From Blautia obeum ATCC 29174 (GTDB taxonomy: Bacteria; Bacillota; Clostridia; Lachnospirales; Lachnospiraceae), in NCBI RefSeq assembly GCF_025147765.1, contig NZ_CP102265.1, forward strand, positions 327,001 to 391,000: DNA of 64,000 nt. Direction: 5' to 3'. The stretch's first letter is position 1. Each line of letters begins with the position of its first letter. Both the position numbers and the translations under genes were made by a program. The notes under the pieces are model-generated. The model did no database searches. It was given only the letters and a program-made list of their open reading frames with translations, and was not told the DNA's origin. Shown here one piece after another: positions 32,073 through 40,337 of this stretch.

Positions 32073-32187
32073 AGAAGTACTAGCAAGAAAAAATATTATT
32101 AAAAGCGTATCAAAAAATGATGAACTCGCTACGCTCAGACAGCATCATTTTTTGATACAACATAATATTTTGTCTTTAAGTACTTCT
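32073..32187. repeat. Imperfect palindrome, MITE-like element 2
   Basis: 115-bp hairpin: ends AGAAGTACT / AGTACTTCT, inner arms GTATCAAAAAATGATG / CATCATTTTTTGATAC, core ACTCGCTACGCTCA. It shares layout and the TAAAAGCG, AAAAATG and ACTCGCT motifs with the element at 11900-12013. It occupies the gap between convergent tatD and capA and could serve as their terminator. The rest of 32008-32319 shows no gene. Confidence 0.7.
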
Positions 32188-32319
32188 ACAAATTTTCTCA
32201 GACGTCTGTATGCTCGAATACATAAATGGAATTTTATTCTACATTTCCGTAAATTCGTTATTTCTTTTTCTCTCAGCTTCCGGAACAGGTGGTGAGCCTG
32301 GACCGGAAGAAGGTAGGTG

Positions 32320-33858
32320 TTAGTATTCAGAGTCGTCTGAATAGTCGGAGTCATCACTGTAATCAGACTCGTCGGAGTAGTCGGAGTCATCAGAGTTGTC
32401 TGATGAGTCACTGTAATCGTAGTCGTCAGACGAGTCGGAACTATCATCAGAACTGTCTGAGGAGTCATCAGAGCTGTCGGAGTTATCGGCAGCGGTATCA
32501 TCCTGGGCGTTGGCTGCACTTACAGACCAGGTATCGTCTACGTATTCTCCATTAGAGTTGACCATATCACCATCGGAATTGAAGGTAACATCGAGGAGAT
32601 CGGTGTTGGAGGATGGTTTTACGGTCAGGGACATGATTTCTTTAAAGCGGTTCTGAAGGTTGGCGAGTGTAAAGGAGTCATCTCCAAGGACTGTTCGTAG
32701 TTCATGCTGTGAAGCAAGTTCTTCGGTGTAATCGGACAGCATGTACGGACTGAATACGCCAGCGTCTTTGTTGTAATGCATTACCATTGGCTTGATCTGC
32801 GGATCAATGATCTCGATAGAAGTCTGTCCGTCTTTGACTGTTTTCTGGATAGTGAAGCAGCCCATTCCTTCGAGAAGTGCATCAAAAGACTCCTGAGTGG
32901 ATACGAAGTTTCCGAGTGAATAGAAGAGCAGCATACTGTGGCCTTCTTTATCAGACATAGTTCCGTATGGCTGAAGGGTATGCGGATGACCGCCGATCAC
33001 AACGTCAACACCCTGCTGCATAAGGAAGGTTGCCCATTCTTTTTCGTATTCAGTAGGCATTGGTTCCATTTCTTTGCCCCAGTGAGCGACAAAGATCAAT
33101 ACATCGCTGTTTTCTTTGGCTTTCTGGATCATGGAAGCTACTTTGTCTTTTTCAAAGATGTCGATCATGTATTCTTTGCCTTCGCCGGCACCGGAATTGT
33201 TGGTACCATATGTATAATCAAGGAAAGAAATCTTAATACCGTTTACCTCCAGCACTTTGACGGAATTTGCATCTTCTTCTGTCTCATGGATTCCGAGAAC
33301 CGGTACATCCGGATGGCTGGTTTTCCAGTAATTCAGTGTCTGTGCCATACAGTCATATCCGTAGTCATCGATATGATTGGTTGCAGACTCGATTACATCG
33401 AATCCTGCATTGATCAGTGCATCACCAACTTCCGTCGGAGTTGCAAAGGATGGATAACCGCTGACAGCATCATGGTCTGTTGTAAAGACGGTTTCCTGGT
33501 CTACCATGGCAATATCGGCAGCCTGGATCTCATCTTTGACATTTTCGTAAATTTTGTCATAGTTCCATGTACCAGAGTCGGATTTGCCGGATTCAATCAG
33601 TGAATCATGAAAGAGATTGTCACCGACTGCGACAACAGTTGCAGTGGAAATTTCCGGAGCTTTGGCAGCTGCCTCGGCTTCTTCCTTTTGCTTGGCTGCT
33701 TCTTTTGCAGCCTGGTCTGCAGGTTTCTGGATCAGTTGATAATCAAGCTGGTGAAAAACAAGAACCAGAAGGAGCATGACTACAATGGAACAGATCAGGC
33801 CAATGCGGGAATTGATCTGTTCTTTCAGGTTTAAGGGGATGTTTTTGTTTTTTTTCAT
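32320..33858 (-). CDS. CapA-family metallophosphatase-like protein with Ser/Asp repeat tail
   Basis: 512 residues. A membrane anchor (about 18-38) and an Ala/Glu/Lys linker precede a PGA_cap (CapA) domain: AVGDNLFHDSLI, ADIAMVDQETVF, ATNHIDDYG, HWGKEMEP and GGHPHTLQPY, the calcineurin-like metal ligand set. CapA proteins act in poly-gamma-glutamate capsule synthesis or as surface phosphoesterases; no capBC is present here. After the domain, about 65 residues consist almost only of Ser, Asp, Glu and Tyr (SDSSDDSSDSSDD and DSDYSDDSDYSDDSEY), like staphylococcal Sdr stalks but at the free C-terminus and without an LPXTG anchor. Confidence 0.88.
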   Translation of the reverse strand: MKKNKNIPLNLKEQINSRIGLICSIVVMLLLVLVFHQLDYQLIQKPADQAAKEAAKQKEEAEAAAKAPEISTATVVAVGDNLFHDSLIESGKSDSGTWNYDKIYENVKDEIQAADIAMVDQETVFTTDHDAVSGYPSFATPTEVGDALINAGFDVIESATNHIDDYGYDCMAQTLNYWKTSHPDVPVLGIHETEEDANSVKVLEVNGIKISFLDYTYGTNNSGAGEGKEYMIDIFEKDKVASMIQKAKENSDVLIFVAHWGKEMEPMPTEYEKEWATFLMQQGVDVVIGGHPHTLQPYGTMSDKEGHSMLLFYSLGNFVSTQESFDALLEGMGCFTIQKTVKDGQTSIEIIDPQIKPMVMHYNKDAGVFSPYMLSDYTEELASQHELRTVLGDDSFTLANLQNRFKEIMSLTVKPSSNTDLLDVTFNSDGDMVNSNGEYVDDTWSVSAANAQDDTAADNSDSSDDSSDSSDDSSDSSDDYDYSDSSDNSDDSDYSDESDYSDDSDYSDDSEY

Positions 33859-33978
33859 AATAAATTCCTTTGTGTATTTTGTGAGACCTAAAAAAGTCTG
33901 TTTATGTTCAATTCACCATTATAGCAAATAGATTACTTTAAAGAAAGAATTAAGTAAAAAAATAAGTGTAAAAATACT

Positions 33979-34007
33979 TTGTGCTTCAAATAAAGATACG
34001 CTATAAT
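33979..34007 (+). promoter_or_regulatory. Promoter of the MarR regulator
   Basis: TTGTGC (33979-33984), exactly 17 bases, TATAAT (34002-34007). The -35 overlaps an imperfect dyad (CTTTGTGCTTCAAATAAAG) that could be an autoregulatory site. Minus-strand TATAAT at 33918-33923 may serve capA. Confidence 0.55.
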
Positions 34008-34065
34008 AAAAAATAACGAATACAGAGAGACTGCGCCCAGGGGTCAGGAAGCGGAGGAGAGACGC

Positions 34066-34509
34066 ATGAATTCATATGAAACAGTGAATAATATTCTGGT
34101 GAGGTTGTTTAAAGATATTCTTGATATTGAAGAACGAGCACTGATCACATCAGAATATAAAGATATATCAGTAAATGATATGCATATTATGGAAGCGATC
34201 GGTATACAGGAATCCAAGAATATGTCTACAGTGGCCAAAACAATGTCTGTTACGGTGGGAACACTGACGATTGCAATCAACCATCTTGTGAAAAAAGGCT
34301 ATATAGAACGAACCAGAAGTGAAGAGGACAGGAGAGTTGTCCTGGTTTCTCTTTCAGAAAAAGGAGAAAAAGCTTATCTTCATCATAAAATCTTTCATGA
34401 GAAGATGGTCATGGCAGTGCTTGACAGCCTGAATCCGCAGGAAACCAAGGATTTAACGAAAGCATTGCTGAAACTGCAGAGATTTTTTGATGATTACGGA
34501 AAAGAGTAG
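34066..34509 (+). CDS. MarR-family regulator (FabT-like)
   Basis: 147-residue winged-helix regulator: SVNDMHIMEAIGI, TMSVTVGTLTIAINHLVKKG recognition region and the wing RTRSEEDRRVVLVSLSEKG. It resembles FabT-type regulators of clostridial fatty acid synthesis, but no fab genes follow; it stands alone before a terminator. It is divergent from capA. The last 57 bases overlap the convergent DUF885 gene. Confidence 0.88.
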   Translation: MNSYETVNNILVRLFKDILDIEERALITSEYKDISVNDMHIMEAIGIQESKNMSTVAKTMSVTVGTLTIAINHLVKKGYIERTRSEEDRRVVLVSLSEKGEKAYLHHKIFHEKMVMAVLDSLNPQETKDLTKALLKLQRFFDDYGKE

Positions 34510-36405
34510 GAGGTGCAAATAGCTGCACCTCCTTTTTGTATCTGAATTTACAGCGGCAGAATGGCCGTTTTCTTTGACTGTCAGTTTTTGGAGATGTTTC
34601 TGCATGTATTTTTGCAGTACTGGAAACTGGACAGGACCGATTTCAAGAAGATATTGGTGAAAAGCTTTTGGATTAAAGTTGTTGCCGAGTACAGTTTGCC
34701 ATTCTGTCTTCAGATCAAGAAAACAGAGGTATCCCCAGCAGTATTTCAGATAATTGGCGGGCGTTTCCACGATATACTGGTAGATCTCAGATATTGCATT
34801 TGTATTTGTGATTCCAAAAAGTTTCAGCAATCTGGCGGCTTCGTCCTGACTCCAGCCATAATAATGGATGCCGATGTCCAGAAGGGAATAGATGCACAGA
34901 TTAATACTGCGGTTCAGCCAGGTAAGGCAGACATAGTCAGAGCCATCATTATCATCCAGATAATTGGAAGCATACTGATATCCATAAGATTCTATATAAG
35001 TTGCCCAGCCTTCGATGTAGCCGCTGGAGGTGATCAGATAGCGGATATCAGAAGGTTCTGTGTTTCCAAAGAAGATAGTCTGATACAGATGTCCTGGAAA
35101 TCCCTCATGAGACAAAGTTGTAAAAAGTTCCAGGTTACTGCGCTGGTCTGAAGGATTAATATAGATGATATTGGGTGTTCGGGTGTCAAGCGGAGGAGTC
35201 AGATAGAAAGCCGGACTCAGGTATTCCTGCATGGATCTATGTACATAGCGTACGGTGTAGTCTGTCTCTGGCAGAGCCGGAAAATCTTTACCAGTTTTTT
35301 GGCAGAGAGCAGTGAGAATGTCCTGTGGTTCCATTTCGGGAAGGTCGAAATGGCTGTTCAATTTGCGAAGCAGAGAAGGATTTTGCTTCAGAATCTTCTG
35401 TGCATTGTTCATATCAGCTGCAATCTGCCCGGCAAGTCGTTTCTGCATTTCTCTGACTGGTGTATAGGAGCCGGTCTGGCTCTTTATCAGATATTCATAA
35501 TATTTTTTTCCTCCATTTAAGTGTGCAAGTCCCTGACTTGGGCGGCCGGTGCCACGGAGGGACTGCAGACCAAGAATCAGATTCTGATAGGCAGGAATTA
35601 CCTTGTTCAGAAGAATCTGTTTATGTTTTTGGATGAGAATATCCTGTTCTTTTTGAGGAAGTTTTCCGAAAGATTTCAATTTTTCGGCGAAAATATCCAG
35701 CATATAATTGGAATCGGGCTCCTTGATAAAGCTACGGCATTGGTCCAGAACACGGTCCAGTGTTGTATCACTCATAAAATATCCCTGTTGTGATTTTTCC
35801 TGTTCAAAAGCAAGAATGCTTTCAAAATATGGTTCTACAGAGACAAGAAGGTTCAGATAGTCTGCGATATCCTGCTTCTGATAGAAGGCATATTCGGCGA
35901 GCAGGACGGGAAGTTGTGCCTGAATTCCAAGACTGGGACTTAAAGGTTCATAAAGGATGGAATAGTCCTGATAGTCAGCCTGTGTTTTGTAATACAGAAG
36001 AAGCATGTCGAGTGTGGGCCGGTTGGATTCAGAAAGACCGGAGGCTTTGAATGTCTGAAGCTTTTTGAGCGTTTGGGATGTAAAATCTTCTGCTTCAGAG
36101 GAGGTATTGGAAAGGGAGGCAGAAGATGTGTCTGTTAATTGTGAAGAAGGCAGAGAAATTGTACCAAGTGTAGCTTTGGGGCGTTGTATCCCTTTCTTTT
36201 CCGGATAAGCCAGTGAATAATGAAGGTTCAGCATATTGCCGGAAACTTCTTTTTGAAAAAGTTCTTCTGTAAATTGCTCAAAACGATTGTCTGCGGAGAG
36301 CAGGTGTGTGTTTGCCCAGCCAAGGATAGTTCCAAGCAGAAAAACGAGACACAACGTGCCTGCAATCAGAATACGGGATGTTGGTCTGTGGAAAGATAAC
36401 TTCAT
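34453..36405 (-). CDS. DUF885 family protein (metallopeptidase-like), membrane anchored
   Basis: 650 residues. An N-terminal signal anchor (about 10-31) and a long helical region are followed by the DUF885 signature SHEGFPGHLYQTIFFGN (about 432-448). The downstream EGWATYIESYGYQ supplies a Glu ligand as in M32/M3-like zinc peptidases. The substrate is unknown; the protein should act outside the membrane. The native domain appears to end near GPVQFPVLQKYMQKHL. The following 35 residues (basic, Cys-containing) are read through the MarR terminator and gene end, which suggests loss of the original stop codon. Confidence 0.85.
   Translation of the reverse strand: MKLSFHRPTSRILIAGTLCLVFLLGTILGWANTHLLSADNRFEQFTEELFQKEVSGNMLNLHYSLAYPEKKGIQRPKATLGTISLPSSQLTDTSSASLSNTSSEAEDFTSQTLKKLQTFKASGLSESNRPTLDMLLLYYKTQADYQDYSILYEPLSPSLGIQAQLPVLLAEYAFYQKQDIADYLNLLVSVEPYFESILAFEQEKSQQGYFMSDTTLDRVLDQCRSFIKEPDSNYMLDIFAEKLKSFGKLPQKEQDILIQKHKQILLNKVIPAYQNLILGLQSLRGTGRPSQGLAHLNGGKKYYEYLIKSQTGSYTPVREMQKRLAGQIAADMNNAQKILKQNPSLLRKLNSHFDLPEMEPQDILTALCQKTGKDFPALPETDYTVRYVHRSMQEYLSPAFYLTPPLDTRTPNIIYINPSDQRSNLELFTTLSHEGFPGHLYQTIFFGNTEPSDIRYLITSSGYIEGWATYIESYGYQYASNYLDDNDGSDYVCLTWLNRSINLCIYSLLDIGIHYYGWSQDEAARLLKLFGITNTNAISEIYQYIVETPANYLKYCWGYLCFLDLKTEWQTVLGNNFNPKAFHQYLLEIGPVQFPVLQKYMQKHLQKLTVKENGHSAAVNSDTKRRCSYLHLLLFSVIIKKSLQFQQCFR
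34508..34537 (+). terminator. Terminator of the MarR gene, inside the convergent gene
   Basis: Perfect stem AGGAGGTGCA / TGCACCTCCT with a 6-base loop and T-run, beginning in the MarR stop codon. It is also translated, in the other direction, as part of the DUF885 protein tail. Confidence 0.85.
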
Positions 36406-36519
36406 AAAGACCTCGAAGGAGTGCTTTTTACTATCTTATTGGAAAAAAAACGATTGTATGCTAAACTGATAGGCAGCAGCTGTGAGTGAACAGCAACGTA
36501 GAAAGTGAGGCGGAAGCTG

Positions 36520-37443
36520 ATGGAAAATAATATATATGATCTGGCAATTCTTGGTGCAGGGCCGGCAGGAATCTGTGCTGCAATCTATGCCACAAGAGCA
36601 AAGTTAAATACAATCTGGCTGGACAGAAAATTTGTGCAGGGCGGACAGATCGTGGACACATATGAAGTAGACAATTATCCGGGACTTCCTGGAATCACCG
36701 GACTGGATCTGGGTGAGGCGATGGCAGGCCATGCGGAAAAACTTGGACTGAAACCAAAGAGAGAGCCAGTTCTTTCTGTTACAGACGAGGGAGAGATCAA
36801 GGTGATCCGGACCAAAAAGAATGAATATCATGCAAGGGCGGTAATCATAGCCTGTGGAGCGACACACCGTCATCTTGGAATTCCCGGAGAGGAAGAACTG
36901 GGTGGTATGGGAGTTTCCTATTGTGCAACCTGTGATGCGGCCTTTTTTCAGGAAGGGACAGTTGCAGTAGTAGGAGGCGGAAATGTGGCTGTGGAAGATG
37001 CAATTCTTCTTTCCCGGACTTGCAAGAAAGTTTATCTGGTACACAGACGTGATGAACTTCGTGCGGAAAAAATTCTTCAGGACAGCTTATTTGCCTGCCA
37101 TAATGTTGAACTGGTGTGGGACAGTGTACCGGTATCTGTGGAAGGTGAGGACAAAGTGACGGCACTGAAAGTACGAAATGTAAAAACGGATGAGGAAAAG
37201 GAAATTTCGGTGGATGGAGTATTTATTGCAGTAGGAATCGTGCCGGGAAGTGGAAAGTTCAAAGATCTTGTGAAGATGGATGAAAGCGGCTATATCATTG
37301 CTGGAGAAGATGGCGTGACAAGTACACCGGGCATCTTTGCCGCCGGCGATATCCGAACCAAGAATCTGCGTCAGGTAGTAACTGCAGTGGCAGATGGAGC
37401 CAATGCAGTGGCATCTGTTCAGCGCTATTTGATGGAGTATTAA
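36520..37443 (+). CDS. Thioredoxin reductase-like FAD/NAD(P) oxidoreductase
   Basis: 307-residue flavoprotein of the thioredoxin reductase family: GAGPAGICAAIYATRA (FAD), redox pair C135-A-T-C138, GGGNVAVEDAILLSR (NAD(P)) and GIFAAGDI near the end. It would reduce thioredoxin or a related thiol carrier. ATG 36520 is chosen for its GAGG site 9 bases upstream; the frame also contains GTG 36505. No thioredoxin gene is adjacent. Confidence 0.92.
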   Translation: MENNIYDLAILGAGPAGICAAIYATRAKLNTIWLDRKFVQGGQIVDTYEVDNYPGLPGITGLDLGEAMAGHAEKLGLKPKREPVLSVTDEGEIKVIRTKKNEYHARAVIIACGATHRHLGIPGEEELGGMGVSYCATCDAAFFQEGTVAVVGGGNVAVEDAILLSRTCKKVYLVHRRDELRAEKILQDSLFACHNVELVWDSVPVSVEGEDKVTALKVRNVKTDEEKEISVDGVFIAVGIVPGSGKFKDLVKMDESGYIIAGEDGVTSTPGIFAAGDIRTKNLRQVVTAVADGANAVASVQRYLMEY

Positions 37444-37462
37444 AGCGTAAATAAAGAAAAAT

Positions 37463-37492
37463 TTGACAAATCTATTACAATTGTGTTAAGAT
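37463..37492 (+). promoter_or_regulatory. Promoter of the NlpC/P60 gene
   Basis: TTGACA (37463-37468), 18 bases, TAAGAT (37487-37492), about 50 bases before the ATG. Confidence 0.65.
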
Positions 37493-37544
37493 ACATAACT
37501 GTTGCGCGTAAATTATGTATTTAACAAACGCAAAGGAGTAATAG

Positions 37545-38273
37545 ATGAAGAAAAAAATAACAGCAATGTTATTGGCAATATGTTGTATCAGCAGTACATG
37601 GAGCGTGCAGGCGGCGGATTTTTCCAGTGGTTCTGCAGATGTTGAAATGGAGATTGCAGAAGAAGACCAGGAAGATGAGGATTTCTCTGATGGAGAGGAT
37701 GACAGTGTATCCGGTGGTGATATCAGTGCGATGGCGAATCAGATCGTGGCACATGCAGAAGTCCGTGCACAGGAGTACCAGGAGCTGAAAAAAGAAGCGA
37801 AGAAATATGCAGATGCGCAGGAAGTGGCAAGACGTGCGCAGGAGATGAAAGAGGAAACTACCCGTATTCGCGAAAAGGCGCTGAAAGAAGCTGCTAAGCG
37901 AAAAGAAGAGAAACGTGTGGCGAAGCGTCAGGAAGTTGCCGACTTTGCTGTACAGTTTGTTGGTAATCCGTATGTATGGGGAGGAACAAGCCTTACGAAT
38001 GGTGCTGACTGTTCCGGCTTTGTTATGTCCGTATTTGCATCTTTTGGTTATGCGCTTCCACGAGTGGCAGCAGCTCAGTATGGTGCTTCTGTGAAAAAAG
38101 ATCTGAGCCATATGGAAGTCGGGGATCTTGTTTTCTACGGAAACGGAATTTCTCATGTGGCTTTATATATCGGAAATGGCAAAGTTGTTCATGCACTGAA
38201 TTCCAATAAAGGAATTGTGATTACAGATTATAATTATGATACACCGGTAGGCGTTGGAACCTATATGGAATAA
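37545..38273 (+). CDS. Secreted NlpC/P60 (C40) cell-wall hydrolase
   Basis: 242 residues. A signal peptide (cleavage near VQAADF), an acidic stretch and an Ala/Glu/Lys coiled coil (about 65-128) lead to a C-terminal NlpC/P60 domain. Its active-site Cys is in GADCSGFVMSVFASFGY, the His in GISHVALYIGNGKVVHA, and a third polar residue in ALNSNKG. Such enzymes cut gamma-D-Glu-diamino acid bonds of peptidoglycan peptides. The stop codon forms the first bases of a 61-bp repeat that recurs at 48773. Confidence 0.92.
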   Translation: MKKKITAMLLAICCISSTWSVQAADFSSGSADVEMEIAEEDQEDEDFSDGEDDSVSGGDISAMANQIVAHAEVRAQEYQELKKEAKKYADAQEVARRAQEMKEETTRIREKALKEAAKRKEEKRVAKRQEVADFAVQFVGNPYVWGGTSLTNGADCSGFVMSVFASFGYALPRVAAAQYGASVKKDLSHMEVGDLVFYGNGISHVALYIGNGKVVHALNSNKGIVITDYNYDTPVGVGTYME

Positions 38274-38331
38274 AACAGAAAGAGTTATAGTTCTATGCAA
38301 TTTGTAGAACTGTAACTCTTTTCTTTGGGCA
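38271..38331. repeat. 61-bp direct repeat, left copy (terminator hairpin)
   Basis: Begins with the stop codon of the NlpC gene. It contains a 15-bp stem (AGAGTTATAGTTCTA with its near-complement) plus a T-rich tail, so it acts as terminator for NlpC and, inverted, for the FadR gene. It matches 48773-48833 with three mismatches; the two copies bound the catabolic island. Confidence 0.9.
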
Positions 38332-38335
38332 TAAT

Positions 38336-39049
38336 TTAAGAATTGCTTTTTTTATTAAGGTTTAATTCTTTGATAGAATTTTTGAAGAAACTTCTAATAC
38401 TGTCTTTTACTATCTTTCGATCGTCCTGTAACATAGCAGTTAATATTTTACATCTATAATATACAGCGCTTACTCTTGAAGAGTTAAGAGAAAGGATGTT
38501 TAAAGAAGCTTCCATTCGTAAGGTGATAACAGTTTGCATTAGTTTACACAGAATATTGTTTCCACAGAAATTACCAATATTCAAATCAATATCAGCTAAA
38601 GTAGCTTCCATTTCTTGAGCACTAATCGTTTCAGTATTTACATTTAAGAGCATGTCTCGCGCTTGCGCAATATAATTACGCGCCGCGTCGGTCATATGAT
38701 CAAAACATTCCAAATATACTTCTGTTTCAACTAACTTTCTGACGGCGTAAATATTTCCGTATTCATGAAGATTTTGGTGGTACATCCACAATACTGTATT
38801 AGCAGGAATTGCCTTTTGAGAATCGGCAACATAGCTACCACCACCGGGACGAATATCAAGCATTCCAATTAAAGAAAGTGATCGAATTGCTTCTCGAACG
38901 CAACTTCTAGTGACTTGATATTTTTCTGCAAGTTCTCTCTCGGTGAGAAGTTTATCGCCAGGTTTTAACTCTCCTGAAAGAATAGTCTCTGCAATTTCCT
39001 GAATTACTATTTCTGTCGAAGTGAGTTTTTTATCGTTATTTGATGCCAT
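38336..39049 (-). CDS. FadR-subfamily GntR regulator of the catabolic island
   Basis: 237-residue repressor-type regulator from ATG 39049: winged helix (LTERELAEKYQVTRSCVREA, RPGGGSYVADS) and a helical FCD ligand-binding domain (KLVETEVYLECFDH onward) that in relatives binds a metal and a carboxylic acid. The frame is open to 39127 but upstream ATGs overlap the previous gene and lack a ribosome site. The four TTGGTAC(T/C)ACCAA-type sites between the divergent promoters fit the FadR TGGTNNNACCA pattern and are its likely targets. Confidence 0.88.
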   Translation of the reverse strand: MASNNDKKLTSTEIVIQEIAETILSGELKPGDKLLTERELAEKYQVTRSCVREAIRSLSLIGMLDIRPGGGSYVADSQKAIPANTVLWMYHQNLHEYGNIYAVRKLVETEVYLECFDHMTDAARNYIAQARDMLLNVNTETISAQEMEATLADIDLNIGNFCGNNILCKLMQTVITLRMEASLNILSLNSSRVSAVYYRCKILTAMLQDDRKIVKDSIRSFFKNSIKELNLNKKSNS

Positions 39050-39107
39050 GGTAAATTGTCTCTTTTCTGAATTTCGAATTTCGTTAAATCTACCATACAT
39101 TGTAACA

Positions 39108-40013
39108 TCAAAGAGAAGTGACATCAAATAATTTTTGGTTCAGGATTTCATCAATTTTTTTCTTTGCTTCCAACGTTAATGGAAGGAGCGGACGACGGAC
39201 TTCACCGGCTTGGATTCCGTAACGAGAGGCAAGAATGTATTTAATCGCTGCCGGTAATCCGACTTCGAGTAAAACGTTCAAAACAGAAGTGGTATCCTGA
39301 ACCATTCTGTATACTTTTGAAGACTGAGAGCTGTGGTACACTTCGATAATTTTTCTGTATTGTGGGAGCATGAAATTGAATGTGCTGCCTATAAAACCAT
39401 TACAGTGATACCCCATCATTGGAATTACGCGACTTTCAAACCCACCAAAGATTGTAATATTGGGATTCAGGGACTTGATTTTATTAACTCTGTATGATTG
39501 GAGATTTGTATGTTTGATAGCTGAAATTACACCAGATTTCAAAAGACTCTGAATATCTGGATCATCTGTGTTCAAGTCGATATGTGTGCTTGAAGGAATA
39601 TCATAGTATAATACAGAATCATTGATTGCGGAGGCTAAATCATAATAGTAATGTGCCACTTCTTTTCGAGATAGACTGAAATAGAAAGGTGGGGTTGAAG
39701 CTATATGTTTAATGCCAGCAGATTTAGCTGCGCGTGCCATTTCGATTGCTTCATCAGTAGAGAGCGCGCCAACATGTGCGTAGATATCCAACGGTCGATT
39801 AGTAGAAGCAGCAAAACGAGAAGCTTCTTCGAACATATGAATGCGTTCGCTGTTTTTTAATAAAAAGCATTCGCCAACACTTCCACCTATGAAAATACCA
39901 TCAGCCCCTTCTTCGACTAGTTTATTCCATAAATTAAGCATTTCACTGTCATTTACTTGATTATTGTTGTCAAAAATAGATAGGGATGCAGCAATTAATT
40001 TAGTCTTTTCCAT
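39108..40013 (-). CDS. Dihydrodipicolinate synthase/N-acetylneuraminate lyase family protein
   Basis: 301-residue class I aldolase-type enzyme. The Schiff-base lysine is K167 (SAIKHTN), with the catalytic Tyr in LYYDIPSS (136-137) and the substrate loop GGSVGE (43-48). It belongs to the broad DapA/NanA/KDG-aldolase family, which forms or cleaves C-C bonds of 2-oxo acids. With no lysine genes around and a FadR partner, a catabolic 2-oxo acid aldolase or dehydratase is more likely than lysine synthesis. ATG 40013 is used; AAGGAG lies 14 bases upstream. Confidence 0.85.
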   Translation of the reverse strand: MEKTKLIAASLSIFDNNNQVNDSEMLNLWNKLVEEGADGIFIGGSVGECFLLKNSERIHMFEEASRFAASTNRPLDIYAHVGALSTDEAIEMARAAKSAGIKHIASTPPFYFSLSRKEVAHYYYDLASAINDSVLYYDIPSSTHIDLNTDDPDIQSLLKSGVISAIKHTNLQSYRVNKIKSLNPNITIFGGFESRVIPMMGYHCNGFIGSTFNFMLPQYRKIIEVYHSSQSSKVYRMVQDTTSVLNVLLEVGLPAAIKYILASRYGIQAGEVRRPLLPLTLEAKKKIDEILNQKLFDVTSL

Positions 40014-40041
40014 TTGTGTGTTTTGATCTCCTTTCTTTCTA

Positions 40042-40094
40042 TTGGTAGTACCAAGAGCTGGATTTGTAATAATAATTGGAATTGGTACTACCAA
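40042..40094. promoter_or_regulatory. Two FadR-type operators before the aldolase gene
   Basis: TTGGTAGTACCAA at 40042-40054 and TTGGTACTACCAA at 40082-40094, near-perfect 13-bp dyads 40 bases apart, upstream of the minus-strand aldolase-regulator pair. Confidence 0.75.
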
Positions 40095-40223
40095 AATAAA
40101 TCATTTTTTTGATTATAATATAAAGGTGAAATAATGTTCAATAGTGAAAATACACAATAAAACAGAAAAAAATAAGTGAAAATATACATATTGACAAAAT
40201 ACAGAGGGTTATGTATATTAAAA

Positions 40224-40287
40224 TTGGTACTACCAAACGTGGAAAAATAATGGAAATAACAAAAAACAATCAAATTGGTACCACCAA
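40224..40287. promoter_or_regulatory. Two FadR-type operators before the transferase/ABC operon
   Basis: TTGGTACTACCAA at 40224-40236 and TTGGTACCACCAA at 40275-40287, 51 bases apart, upstream of the plus-strand operon beginning at 40338. The 320-base divergent region 40014-40337 otherwise holds only AT-rich promoter DNA. Confidence 0.75.
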
Positions 40288-40337
40288 ACAAAAAATATTG
40301 GTATTATCACATATATTGTAATGGAAGGGAAATGTAT

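Noticed and set aside
32320..32520. CRISPR-like repeat
   Set aside because: The short repeated units are codons of a Ser/Asp protein tail; there are no spacers of even length and no cas genes.
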